The notes under the pieces are model-generated. The model did no database searches. It was not told the DNA's origin and saw only the letters and a list, made by a program, of their open reading frames with translations. Made by a program: the position numbers and the translations under genes. From Promethearchaeota archaeon (GTDB taxonomy: Archaea; Asgardarchaeota; Lokiarchaeia; Sigyniarchaeales; SOKP01), in NCBI GenBank assembly GCA_019058445.1, contig JAHPZA010000004.1:434136-498135 (forward strand): a stretch of 64,000 nt of DNA. Direction: 5' to 3'. Below are positions 37,124 to 45,664 of this stretch, in pieces (the stretch's first letter is position 1; every line of letters begins with the position of its first letter).

Positions 37124-37387
37124 TTAGGCAATATTACAATTAAATTCTGAGAAAAATTTATTTAGTCTGGATGAAAAGAAGGATAATATAAGCCAAATTT
37201 ATTTTTTATTTTAAAAAAGTTTTTAGGCATACAAAATTATAAAAGTATCGATCTACAAATTCTTAAATATAAAATTTTTTTCAGTATATTCATACGACAA
37301 TTTTACCTTTATTAATATAAAAAATAATGGGGCTTCTCTGTTATTTCAAGTAGGTGTAATATTATTTAAGTCCGGAGGTGTCATAAT

Positions 37388-37771
37388 ATAGCAGCAAATA
37401 TACTCATTGTTGAAGATGACCTATCATTACAGAGGCTATATGAGATGATTTTGAAAACTTCTGGATTTAATGTAATAGGAAAAGCAAACAACGGGGAAGA
37501 AGCGGTACACTTTTATGAAACCAATTCATCAAGTTTGGATGTGATACTAATGGATCATAGAATGCCAATTAAAAATGGGATTGAAGCAACAAAAGAAATT
37601 CTTGAAAGGAATAATAAGACAAAAATTATTTTTACAAGTGCGGATAAAAGTATAAAAAAAACAGCTTTATTAACGGGAGCGATTAGTTTTTTAGAAAAAC
37701 CTTTTAGTTTTGCTGATTTAGTAAAAGAAATTGAAAAAGTTCTAAAAGCAACTAACCTCTCCGCTAATTAA
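37388..37771 (+). CDS. CheY-like response regulator receiver, AUA start
   Basis: The first ATG (37445) would remove the first beta strand and the acidic pocket. The frame continues upstream through ILIVEDDLSLQRL to an ATA at 37388 that yields MAANILIVEDD, the standard opening of a receiver domain, and a strong ribosome site GGAGGTG (37374-37380) lies 7 nt before it. The frame holds no ATG, GTG or TTG before the stop at 37367. The 127-residue product has the acidic pair in VEDD, the phospho-Asp in VILMDHRM (about Asp56), FTSADKS and the conserved Lys of LEKPFSFADL. With no output domain it is a stand-alone relay partner for the kinase at 34100. Confidence 0.9.
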   Translation: MAANILIVEDDLSLQRLYEMILKTSGFNVIGKANNGEEAVHFYETNSSSLDVILMDHRMPIKNGIEATKEILERNNKTKIIFTSADKSIKKTALLTGAISFLEKPFSFADLVKEIEKVLKATNLSAN

Positions 37772-37822
37772 TATTTAGAAAATTATAATTTTATTAAACC
37801 AGTTTGTCATTTTAAAAAAGTA

Positions 37823-38818
37823 ATGGATATCTTAGACAAATTTCAAGGCTCTTTGATGGGAGTAGCAATAGGAGACACACTTGGACGTCCCTTTGAAGGC
37901 AAATTAAGAACAGAAATCTATTCTATTTTCACTAATTTTGAAGATTTTATTCAAAATAAAAAAAATTTATTCAAAACATATACCGATGATACACAACTTA
38001 CATTACATACAGCAGAGGCTTTAATTAGGGGTAATGGATTTAATCTTAACAATTTTATTTCAGAATATGTAAAGTGGTTAGATGATCCTCCAATTGGAGC
38101 GGGTTATGGCTGTATTTCTTCGATTAATAAGTTAAGATATGGTGTACCATGGGAAAAGGCAGCTTCCAATTCTGGTGGAAACGGTACTGCTATGCGAATA
38201 GCACCCGTCGGATTATTTTATTATAAAGACTTAAAAGGATTAAAATCTGCGGCCATAAAATCGAGCGTTCTAACACATTCACATCCTGCAGCCTCAGCAG
38301 CTTCAATAGTTATAGCTAGAGCTATTGCATATTTAATTGATAAGGATCCAAAGATTAGGTTTTCTGTGGACCAATTTTTTGATGTAATCATATCTTCTAT
38401 AGCTAGTTCTCAAGAGGAAATATGGGAAGAATTTATTGAATCATTAAACAAATTAAAATCAAATTTACATGTTTCAATTGAAGCTGGTTTGATTAAGTTT
38501 TCTCAAATTGGAGTAAAATCACCGTTCTTTATCGAAGATTATTTAGGACATGCTTTTGTCCATCCATATGCTATTAGCACAGTTATTTGTTCAATATTCC
38601 TTTTTTTGAAAAAGTTAACTTCATTTAAGGATTGTATTTTCGAACTTGCTACCGCTGGAGGAGATAGTGATACCGTAGGGGCTATTGGTGGTGCTTTAGC
38701 AGGAGCATATTTTGGTTTAAAAAATATCCCTAATGATTTAATAAAACTAGTTAAAAATTATAAGAAAATCTTAAAAATTAGTGAAGAGCTTTATAATACT
38801 TTTAATGTGCGATATTAA
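37823..38818 (+). CDS. ADP-ribosylglycohydrolase (DraG/ARH family)
   Basis: A 331-residue all-helical ADP-ribosylglycohydrolase. Metal-binding motifs are visible: GVAIGDTLGRPFEG, YTDDTQLTLHTAEAL, GNGTAMRIAPVG, THSHPAASAAS and the C-terminal TAGGDSDTVGAIGGALAGAYFG, with Asp residues for two Mg/Mn ions. It removes ADP-ribose from a protein or nucleic-acid residue, or hydrolyses related substrates; the target is unknown. It starts about 50 nt after the receiver gene and may be in the same transcript. No ADP-ribosyltransferase was seen in the window. Confidence 0.9.
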   Translation: MDILDKFQGSLMGVAIGDTLGRPFEGKLRTEIYSIFTNFEDFIQNKKNLFKTYTDDTQLTLHTAEALIRGNGFNLNNFISEYVKWLDDPPIGAGYGCISSINKLRYGVPWEKAASNSGGNGTAMRIAPVGLFYYKDLKGLKSAAIKSSVLTHSHPAASAASIVIARAIAYLIDKDPKIRFSVDQFFDVIISSIASSQEEIWEEFIESLNKLKSNLHVSIEAGLIKFSQIGVKSPFFIEDYLGHAFVHPYAISTVICSIFLFLKKLTSFKDCIFELATAGGDSDTVGAIGGALAGAYFGLKNIPNDLIKLVKNYKKILKISEELYNTFNVRY

Positions 38819-38819
38819 T

Positions 38820-39470
38820 CTAATTTAGTTTTTTGTTTATATAATTTTTCAATTTAATTAAATAAACTGTCTCAAATTTTGAGGATTTAATTACATTAAA
38901 GAATATATTTAACTCTTTTTGGCATGCTTTGCAAAATTTAGAGGGTTTTTTATCAACATAATAGACGCTACTTGAAAATTGCATAACACAGTCATTATCA
39001 CAGTGATGTAGGCCTAAAGTGTGTCCGATTTCATGTATCGCCTCTTTCAATATTCTTTTTTGTTCCCTCTTCTTCTTTGTTCTTCTATTGTAAAATTGTT
39101 CTCTAAGCCGTGTAATGGACACTATTGACACTCCGGGGGAATCTAAATCCTTTCTTGTTCTCGCAAGTCCAAAAACAAAATGATAAGGTTTCTTATTTTT
39201 GCTTATAGAGAAGATATCTTTATCTAATATCCCAAGGGTACAAAATAACTTGTTGCTTTTTACATAATATTCCAATTTTCTTAAAATAGATTTTCCATAA
39301 TACTGTTGTCTTTCCAGAATGTAATCAGTTTCATCTAAAGGAAACATTTTAGGTAGAATATCTACTGATACAATGAAATTTTTAAAGAATCTATTTAAGT
39401 GCTTCTGTAAATATTGCAAGATTTTACCATCTAAATCTCCTATTTGCACCAAATAGACCTTTTTTTCCAA
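38820..39470 (-). CDS. amzA: archaemetzincin (zinc metalloprotease)
   Basis: A 216-residue archaemetzincin. The zinc signature HEIGHTLGLHHC (His146, His150 and His156 with Glu147) is followed by CVM (Met163, the Met-turn candidate) and CKAC (Cys180, Cys183); with Cys157 and Cys161 the four cysteines form the family's structural zinc site. It is a soluble cytoplasmic protease of unknown substrate, common in archaea. The start is TTG after aggttga. The gene is convergent with the ADP-ribosylglycohydrolase, whose stop lies one base away. Confidence 0.9.
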   Translation of the reverse strand: MEKKVYLVQIGDLDGKILQYLQKHLNRFFKNFIVSVDILPKMFPLDETDYILERQQYYGKSILRKLEYYVKSNKLFCTLGILDKDIFSISKNKKPYHFVFGLARTRKDLDSPGVSIVSITRLREQFYNRRTKKKREQKRILKEAIHEIGHTLGLHHCDNDCVMQFSSSVYYVDKKPSKFCKACQKELNIFFNVIKSSKFETVYLIKLKNYINKKLN

Positions 39471-39655
39471 ATTTCAACCTCAAAAAAATTCATTTTATTC
39501 TGCTCTAGAGATATAAATGAAATGTTAAACATATTATTACCGCTTTTGATTCATAAAAAAATAAAATTGATAAAATATCATTAATTCTCTTAAAAATAAA
39601 TTAAAATTTAGAATTAAAAATTTTTATTTAGTTTAACATTTCCCTCTATAATAAT

Positions 39656-39758
39656 GGGAGGGTGGTCTAGCCTGGTATGATTCTTAAAAGAAAAACGCTT
39701 TAAGTATAAATCTTGGTTTGGGACCAAGGGGCCGGGGGTTCGAATCCCCCCTCTCCCA
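39656..39758 (+). tRNA. tRNA-Pro(TGG) interrupted by a 29-nt insertion
   Basis: The acceptor stem is GGGAGGG (39656-39662) paired with CTCTCCC (39751-39757), discriminator A at 39758, no encoded CCA. The T arm is GGGGG-TTCGAAT-CCCCC (39734-39750). The anticodon arm is CTTGG-TTTGGGA-CCAAG (39712-39728), anticodon TGG at 39719-39721. The D arm (39665-39682) is normal with GG in its loop. Between the D arm and the anticodon arm lie 29 extra nucleotides; removing them restores a canonical tRNA-Pro, so they are read as an intron. Isotype confidence is high. Confidence 0.95.
39683..39711 (+). other. candidate non-canonical tRNA intron (position about 26/27)
   Basis: The insertion can fold into a small hairpin, CTTAAA (39683-39688) with TTTAAG (39699-39704), plus a 7-nt tail. 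Its exact ends are ambiguous by up to 4 nt because TCTT occurs at both edges. Archaeal tRNA introns away from position 37/38 are known and are cut by the heteromeric splicing endonuclease at relaxed bulge-helix-bulge motifs; I could not assign a strict 3-4-3 motif here. Confidence 0.7.
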
Positions 39759-39831
39759 TTCTTCTTTCTTATTATTCTCTTTTCCGCAGATTGAGTTGAT
39801 TTAATGAACCCATTATCAATAGAAGACTATT

Positions 39832-40131
39832 TTATACATTCTCAACGTTTACCAACACCTCTTCCTCAATAGTGTTTTCAGACTTAAAGTAAATTTCTGG
39901 TATAAGCTCATTAATAGTAGAAACAAGTGAAAGTAGAATTGCAGGACTTTTGGATGTTATCTTATAATATTTATGCAATCTAATTCGTTCTGAAACTTGA
40001 ATATTTATTTTGAAAAATTCGAATAATTGGATTAGGTCATCTTTAATTTCCTTTTTTTTTTGGATCCATACGGATATTGTTTTATTCTTTTTATCTAGTT
40101 TCTTATTTTGAATCTTTATTTTTAAAATCAT
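39832..40131 (-). CDS. small unrecognised soluble protein
   Basis: A 99-residue basic protein starting MILKIKIQNKK, with strands at the N-terminus, a central helix (KDDLIQLFEFF) and a helix SPAILLSLVSTINELIPEI before an acidic tail. The order of two strands, helix, strand, helix resembles the KEOPS subunit Pcc1 fold, but conserved Pcc1 residues are not evident and I do not assign it. It is encoded just downstream of the tRNA-Pro gene on the other strand and close to the two paired 4-TM proteins. Confidence 0.6.
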   Translation of the reverse strand: MILKIKIQNKKLDKKNKTISVWIQKKKEIKDDLIQLFEFFKINIQVSERIRLHKYYKITSKSPAILLSLVSTINELIPEIYFKSENTIEEEVLVNVENV

Positions 40132-40268
40132 AATAATACATTATCTGGATATAATTTGAAATCAAATAAGAGATTAAATTATTTATTTAAGAAATTATAA
40201 AAACAAGGAGTATTTTTCTAAGTTTAAAAAAAATGCTAAAAAAGCTATTTTTAATTTAATTTTTAGAA

Positions 40269-40841
40269 TTATTTAGCAGGCTTATTCTTCAGTTTTCTAA
40301 TTAATAGAGTCAAAACAGCTAAAATTATCCAAATAAAAATTATACCCATTAATATAAATTTTACAAGAGCAAAACAACTGTGAGTTATTGCCCATGTGTC
40401 AGGAAACCCTTGAGGATCGGTGAGCATTAATAAAATAAATACATTTTCCGTAGCATCACAGCACGCAGAAATAACTCCAAAAATGGCACTAATATATCCC
40501 ATTTTTCTCCATCCTGAATCTTCATCGAATTTCCGAGAGATATAAAGTGACAAACTGAAATATAAAGTTCCATATGCAAGCATATAAGGGTAATCTAGTA
40601 GCTGAGCAATTCGATAAAGATCTATTTCTGCTGAACTCATTGTTCTAAGATGTGATTTTATAGTCGCTCCTGAGAATGAGAGTTGACTTTCAAAGACACT
40701 CACGGGATAATTAGAAATTATGTAATAATAATTGAGAATCGGATATACAATTAGATATAAAATAATACTGCTAATTAGCAATATTTTAGTTTTTTTAGGG
40801 GAAGGTTTATCGGATAATTTTTCAAGCAAAATAATAATCAA
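40269..40841 (-). CDS. 4-TM membrane protein, duplicate of the next gene
   Basis: A 190-residue membrane protein with four hydrophobic helices. It is about half identical by eye to the product of 40992-41549: both share SVFESQLSFSG or GFYESQLSFSG, AxIKSHxRTM, YGxLYFSLxL, DxxENxFILLMLTDP and AxxHSCFALxKFILxG. The conserved ESQLSFSG and HSCFAL segments lie at membrane borders and may bind a ligand or metal. The family is not recognised. The tandem copies are 150 nt apart on one strand, a recent local duplication. Confidence 0.75.
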   Translation of the reverse strand: MIIILLEKLSDKPSPKKTKILLISSIILYLIVYPILNYYYIISNYPVSVFESQLSFSGATIKSHLRTMSSAEIDLYRIAQLLDYPYMLAYGTLYFSLSLYISRKFDEDSGWRKMGYISAIFGVISACCDATENVFILLMLTDPQGFPDTWAITHSCFALVKFILMGIIFIWIILAVLTLLIRKLKNKPAK

Positions 40842-40991
40842 CTATGATATGATTTGTATAAATGTAAAACACTAGGACAATCTTATTAATAAATATTATT
40901 AATGTCTTTGGATCCTTTTTACTAAGATCTTATGAGAATATCTGATATGAAAAATAGTACAAATAAAAAAAATGAATTTTGGTATAATACG

Positions 40992-41549
40992 CTATTTCTT
41001 AGTGGATCGTTTATTTACAAGGAGACTAATGAGTGCTAAAATTATCCATATAAACACCATTCCAAACAAGATGAATTTGGCCAGAGCAAAGCAGCTGTGA
41101 ATTATAGCCCAAATATCAGGAAATTCCTGAGGATCTGTAAGCATTAGCAAGATAAATAAATTTTCAAGTCCATCACATATCGCAGCTGTAATTCCAAAAA
41201 TAGCAACAATATAACCAGAATTTCTCCAACTTGTGTTTTCTTCAAAATTTCTTGCGATTGTTAAAGCTAAAGAAAAATATAAAGATCCATAGCCGACCAT
41301 AAGGCCATAATCGAGAATTGTCCAGATTAAATAATAATTTAATTGCTCAGTATTCATTGTGCGAAAGTGAGACTTAATAATTGCGCCACTAAATGACAAT
41401 TGACTCTCGTAAAAACCTACGGGATACTTAGATAATTCATAAAAATAGTTCATGAGTATCATAAAAAAGAAATATAGTATGAGTCCTAAAATTATCATTA
41501 TTTTAGTATTTTTTTTAGAAGGCTTTTCTGATAACATTTCCAATACCAT
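40992..41549 (-). CDS. 4-TM membrane protein, duplicate of the preceding gene
   Basis: A 185-residue paralogue of the neighbouring protein with the same four TM helices and the conserved blocks ESQLSFSGAIIKSH, LENLFILLMLTDP and IHSCFALAKFIL. Between helices 1 and 2 is an extracytoplasmic loop of about 45 residues that carries the conserved polar residues. The ATG at 41549 has gagggatgat just upstream as a ribosome site. No known family; a role in membrane sensing or lipid interaction is only speculation. Confidence 0.75.
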   Translation of the reverse strand: MVLEMLSEKPSKKNTKIMIILGLILYFFFMILMNYFYELSKYPVGFYESQLSFSGAIIKSHFRTMNTEQLNYYLIWTILDYGLMVGYGSLYFSLALTIARNFEENTSWRNSGYIVAIFGITAAICDGLENLFILLMLTDPQEFPDIWAIIHSCFALAKFILFGMVFIWIILALISLLVNKRSTKK

Positions 41550-41622
41550 ATAATCATCCCTCTTATTGTTAAATTTTTTTAGACTAGAATATAAAAAAAT
41601 TTTTGGTGATATAAATTAATTT

Positions 41623-41892
41623 TTACTTTCTCATCCGTTTTAATTCCATTGTAATTGCATTCATCCTATCCGGGCATTCTACTTGAATTACATCAGTATC
41701 AGGTCCCCAAGGAAAATTACCGCCAAATTGAAGTGTACTTATCGTTGGAAAAATATCATGATAAAAAATACCACATAATCCATTTGCTTTGTGAACACTT
41801 AATTCTATTTCATCGCCCACTTTATGATGCGCACTGCAACGTCCTTTAATATCTTTAACAGTTCCTACAATTTTAAATATTTTTTGAGAAAT
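41623..41892 (-). CDS. TIGR04076-family protein, AUU start
   Basis: The first conventional start (GTG 41820) leaves 65 residues and cuts off the conserved N-terminus. Upstream in frame the sequence reads VGTVKDIKGRCSAHHKVGDE, matching the family's cysteine-containing HKVGDE opening, up to ATT at 41892, which follows the ribosome site AAAGGTGA by 6 nt; a stop lies 9 nt further upstream and no ATG, GTG or TTG occurs between. The resulting 89-residue protein keeps GLCG, the FGGNFPWGPDTD motif and CPDRMN. The family is small, cytoplasmic and of unknown function, found in strict anaerobes; its conserved cysteines suggest a metal or redox role. Confidence 0.85.
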   Translation of the reverse strand: MSQKIFKIVGTVKDIKGRCSAHHKVGDEIELSVHKANGLCGIFYHDIFPTISTLQFGGNFPWGPDTDVIQVECPDRMNAITMELKRMRK

Positions 41893-42027
41893 TATTTTTC
41901 ACCTTTGATAATTTTTTTTTCAAACATTCAAACGATTTGTTTGATATTACGAAAAATAATTGAATTAACTTTATAAATTTTATGAAAAATGAATAGATGC
42001 TAAATAAATATATCAAGTTATTGGAAA

Positions 42028-42627
42028 TTATTTCTTCATTCCTTTAAGTATTAGAGAAACAGTGAAGACTATTTCCTCGTTTATCTTAGAAAAATCAATA
42101 TCCGTAATTTTAAAAACATTGAGATTTCTAACTGCCTTCATTTTAATCGCATCAGCAATAGCTAATATACCTTTTGCTATGCGATATGAATCACATTCTT
42201 GAAATACCCCTTTATTAACACATTCATCTATTATCCCACCAAGAAAATCTACTTCTAACTTAGCCAAAAATTCACCTAATTGTTTGAAGATGGGTTGCTT
42301 TATTTGAATTATTTCTACTGTAATTGATGCTAAAACTGGAACATTTAAAAAAAAATATAATCGCTCTTCTAAAAATGTTAAAATTTTCTCTTCGCAACCC
42401 TTTAATCTCTTTAGTTTAGATTGAATGGCATCAAAATAATCTGCTTTTTCTTTAAGTACAACTTCATTGAAAATTTTGTCTTTATTTTTAAAATAATGGT
42501 AAAGCGACGTTTTATTTAACCCAACTTGCCTCCCTATATCTTCCATAGTCGTTTTTTCATAGCCAAAACGTGCAAAACATAGTCTAGCAGCATCGATAAT
42601 TTTTTTCTTTTGTTCTTTTCTTTTCAT
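42028..42627 (-). CDS. TetR/AcrR-family transcriptional regulator
   Basis: A 199-residue TetR protein. The DNA-binding domain is typical (ARLCFARFGYEKTTMEDIGR; QVGLNKTSLYHYFKNKDKIF, residues about 10-55); the C-terminal helical ligand-binding domain is shorter than average and holds two cysteines (CEEKI, ECVNKGVFQEC). It is likely to repress a membrane or lipid gene; the acyltransferase-like gene at 42788 lies upstream on the same strand at 160 nt distance. The ligand is unknown. Confidence 0.9.
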   Translation of the reverse strand: MKRKEQKKKIIDAARLCFARFGYEKTTMEDIGRQVGLNKTSLYHYFKNKDKIFNEVVLKEKADYFDAIQSKLKRLKGCEEKILTFLEERLYFFLNVPVLASITVEIIQIKQPIFKQLGEFLAKLEVDFLGGIIDECVNKGVFQECDSYRIAKGILAIADAIKMKAVRNLNVFKITDIDFSKINEEIVFTVSLILKGMKK

Positions 42628-42787
42628 TTTATTAGGATCGATGTTATCTGAACAATTCGATTTAATTTTATATTTCTTATGAAAAATAAATATTCAATCT
42701 TTTTAATAAATTGTTTGATAATTTGAAATAATTCTTAGAATATTAAGTAGAAAAAAATATTGTTTTAAAAAAGAATAAAAAAGTCTC

Positions 42788-43972
42788 TTACTTTTTAAAT
42801 CCTAAATTACCGAAGTATATTTTTTTAAGCATTTTTATGGATGATTTCGACAAATTTCTCTTCGTCTTCTCGATTTTTAAGGTTAAAATCATACTTATGA
42901 TCCCGATTAACGTTTTCACTGCAATTTTAGCCTGATATTTTTTATAGAGCATTCTAAGAACGAGCCCTATAACAACAAAGATTGGAATAAAAAAGAACCA
43001 AAAGTTTATCACGTTAAATTGATGACGTATTGGAACGAAAAATAAGAGATAATGTGCTAAATATATTGTTAAAGAATAGTAAGAGAAGTAAAACAGAAAT
43101 CGATAATTTTTTTCGGTTTTTATGTGTTCTTCAAGATAAATACCGATTGAGAATATTACAAGTTGAACTCCACAAGAAAAGATTGCCCAATAAAAATTAG
43201 TGGGATGGATTAATACCTTAATATCATAGTTCGGATACCACACCCACAATCCAAAAATTATAAGTATCGAACCTATAGATAACGAAGGATATAAAAGTTT
43301 TTTACATATTTGTTCTTTCCTTTCAATTGGGTTTTTAGTCTCGCTAACTTCCAATAGTATATCTCCAACAACTGTCCCATAAAGAAGAAATGGAAAGAAT
43401 CCTAAAATTACATCTTGATCAGACGAGTGGAATAAGATATGATACAATACACCGTAAATATTTAACTGCCCTGCATAAATAGCCAAATAAGAGAATAATA
43501 TATGATTAGCAATCCAAGATATTCCCGAAATGCAAATTCTTGTCAATTTAGATGTGTTTAGGAGTGGAACAGTTAATAATAGTGAGATTCCAATTGTGAA
43601 CAAAACAAACCAAGTCCATATATACCCGGGATCCATCAAAGCAATAGCGATGCACGTATTGAAGATGAGCCCGATTAATACTATTAACAAAGCACGAAAG
43701 ATAAATCCATTTTTTACCATTTCTAAAGAAAAAGCATCTGATTTTTCTGCCATCATTATTCCCTTTCTATATGATATAATACCGCTTACTCCTGAAACAA
43801 ACAAGAATCCTGCTGCCCCCACCCATGAAAAAAGAAAAATTAGAAAATACCATAACCATCTGCTATTTGGGTGAATCCACCAGTCCATAAGATGTCCACC
43901 AATCATGTAAAACATAGCAAGTCCCCGAAATATATCAATTGTCTTAAATCTTTTCTGCGCCATAAAAATCAT
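42788..43972 (-). CDS. HGSNAT/DUF1624-type membrane acyltransferase-like protein
   Basis: A 394-residue protein with about ten TM helices. The N-terminus RFKTIDIFRGLAMFYMIGGH is the signature of the heparan-alpha-glucosaminide N-acetyltransferase/DUF1624 and acyltransferase_3-like group; the His of GGH sits at the end of helix 1 as in family members that use an acyl donor across the membrane. A second conserved part reads FLFVSGVSGIISYRKG. In archaea such enzymes may modify surface glycans or lipids. Its C-terminus is a basic tail of about 30 residues. The TetR gene follows on the same strand. Confidence 0.8.
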   Translation of the reverse strand: MIFMAQKRFKTIDIFRGLAMFYMIGGHLMDWWIHPNSRWLWYFLIFLFSWVGAAGFLFVSGVSGIISYRKGIMMAEKSDAFSLEMVKNGFIFRALLIVLIGLIFNTCIAIALMDPGYIWTWFVLFTIGISLLLTVPLLNTSKLTRICISGISWIANHILFSYLAIYAGQLNIYGVLYHILFHSSDQDVILGFFPFLLYGTVVGDILLEVSETKNPIERKEQICKKLLYPSLSIGSILIIFGLWVWYPNYDIKVLIHPTNFYWAIFSCGVQLVIFSIGIYLEEHIKTEKNYRFLFYFSYYSLTIYLAHYLLFFVPIRHQFNVINFWFFFIPIFVVIGLVLRMLYKKYQAKIAVKTLIGIISMILTLKIEKTKRNLSKSSIKMLKKIYFGNLGFKK

Positions 43973-44067
43973 TTAATCTTAATTTGATGAAAAATAAAAG
44001 CAGTTTATGATATAAATAGCTATTGAATTTAATAAGATTTAAAAATAGAATATGATTGATTAATTAA

Positions 44068-45141
44068 TTAGTTTAATTGCTTTTTTACTTCTTTAGCAAT
44101 TTTTTCTGTCTTTTTATCCTTGATCCAATATCGAATCTTCTTGGTTCTGAGTAAATTTTGAATTTTTTCATTTAATTCATTTAGTTTCTTTCGATCTTGA
44201 TCAGATAATTGTGGAACTTCTTCTAAAATCTTTTCTTTTACTTTTTCAATTTCTTGTTCAATAATTGGAATATCTATAGGTTCCTTTTCTCTTTGAGTTA
44301 TTCTTTTTCTCAAAATCTCTTTTATATTTTTTATCCATCCCTCAATCCAGGGAAAGGCCCCTTCTTTTTTTGGATCAATTATCTCGATATCTTTCCGATC
44401 TACAATTATTAAATCGTCAGGACAGCTGTTTTCACAAGCACCGCAATAAAAACAAGCATCTTCATTACACGCAATTTTCCCAAATTTAGCTATTTCCTCC
44501 GCACTTTCGGGTATAAACCATGATTCAACAGGACAAATATTTACGCATGCTTTGCAACCCAGAGGATCGCATTTATGGAGCATATTCTTTTTGATGATGA
44601 CTTCGCCTTCTATTGGAGAATCGACTTGGAAGCATTTTGTAGGGCATTCTTTTTGGATTTTATAAAATTCTTCGACATGATTTCTCTCTCGGACCTTTAA
44701 GCATAACTGACAGATTTCATTATTCAGATCTTCTTCACATTTTTGAAAATCAATTTTATAGAACTTTCCAATGGAAGGAAACTCATCCAGATTAATATGC
44801 CCTTCAGGTTCTATATTTTCATGAAACGCGTCTGTAGGGCATACTATAGCACATAACATACAGTAACAACATTTTTCATGATCAATTAAGAGTTTTGGAT
44901 TAGACTCGTCTAATATATTTTGGGCGATTTCAGGAATTGGACCGAGTTCAATCGCATCAACCGGACATACCATTTTACATAAACTGCATCCTATACATTT
45001 TTTAATGTCGTATGTGAGTTTTTTATTTACATCTTTATATTTCCAGTTGAGAATGAATTGATCTGGGCTAATATCTAACCCTTTTTCGATTTCTTCTTCA
45101 ATTTCCTTGTGGGCTGTATCTTCTGAAGATGTTTGCGTAAT
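44068..45141 (-). CDS. polyferredoxin with at least five [4Fe-4S] sites (FwdF-like), AUU start
   Basis: The first ATG (44973) falls inside a cluster motif and would destroy it. The frame runs upstream through CIGCSLCKMVCPVDAI and about 45 further residues to ATT 45141, behind a gtggttga ribosome-like motif, with a stop three codons earlier. The 357-residue product has cluster motifs CIGCSLCKMVCP, CCYCMLCAIVCP, a CQLC pair, GCKACVNICP and CFYCGACENSCP, so it can carry five or more clusters. A helical charged tail follows. It resembles polyferredoxins that wire formylmethanofuran dehydrogenase or heterodisulfide reductase, and would fit the Wood-Ljungdahl physiology shown by cdhD. It is not next to an oxidoreductase subunit here, so the partner is unknown. 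Confidence 0.88.
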   Translation of the reverse strand: MTQTSSEDTAHKEIEEEIEKGLDISPDQFILNWKYKDVNKKLTYDIKKCIGCSLCKMVCPVDAIELGPIPEIAQNILDESNPKLLIDHEKCCYCMLCAIVCPTDAFHENIEPEGHINLDEFPSIGKFYKIDFQKCEEDLNNEICQLCLKVRERNHVEEFYKIQKECPTKCFQVDSPIEGEVIIKKNMLHKCDPLGCKACVNICPVESWFIPESAEEIAKFGKIACNEDACFYCGACENSCPDDLIIVDRKDIEIIDPKKEGAFPWIEGWIKNIKEILRKRITQREKEPIDIPIIEQEIEKVKEKILEEVPQLSDQDRKKLNELNEKIQNLLRTKKIRYWIKDKKTEKIAKEVKKQLN

Positions 45142-45264
45142 TTTTTGTCAACCACTAAATTAGTTTTCCTACTCTTAAGTAATCTATATTGTTCTTGGTA
45201 ATTAATTTTAATGATATAGAAAAATAATTAATTATAAGAAATATATAATAAGATTTGATTTTAG

Positions 45265-45606
45265 ATGTATGAATATATTGACGGAAACGGGAATAAATAT
45301 CTCATTACAAACGAGGGCAAAAAAATTATAGAATATATCCCTATGAAGCCTCATCTTAGTTCAAGTGGAGTTTATGATGGTGGGGAGTATATGAAAAAAG
45401 AATTAAGCAACCAAGAATGGGATATTCTGATTTTAAATCTTAATCAGGCAGTAAGAAATTCAGAAAGTCATATCAAAAATAGGATAAAAAAGTCAGGGAT
45501 GGTAATAATCGACGATAAAAATGTGAAAAAATCATGTATTCTTGATCCAAACTCAAAAAAACTATTAGAAATTGAAAAATTATTACACTCTATTTTTGAT
45601 AAATAA
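45265..45606 (+). CDS. small unrecognised protein
   Basis: A 113-residue soluble protein with Gly/Asn-rich beta-like N-terminal part (EYIDGNGNKYLI) and a basic helical C-terminal half (NAESHIKNRIKKSG-like stretch and IEKLLHSIF end). No domain is recognised. The ATG at 45265 lies 20-30 nt after a TATA-like ttataagaaatatata, compatible with a leaderless mRNA. It is convergent with the neighbouring minus-strand group of small genes. Confidence 0.6.
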   Translation: MYEYIDGNGNKYLITNEGKKIIEYIPMKPHLSSSGVYDGGEYMKKELSNQEWDILILNLNQAVRNSESHIKNRIKKSGMVIIDDKNVKKSCILDPNSKKLLEIEKLLHSIFDK

Positions 45607-45664
45607 ATGCAGCTTTATACCAGAGATATCTTTTATCCTTTCTTATGAGAGATAATCTAGTTAA

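Noticed and set aside
37445..37771. Receiver gene starting at the first ATG
   Set aside because: This would remove the first strand and acidic residues essential to the fold; the upstream AUA with a strong ribosome site fits better.
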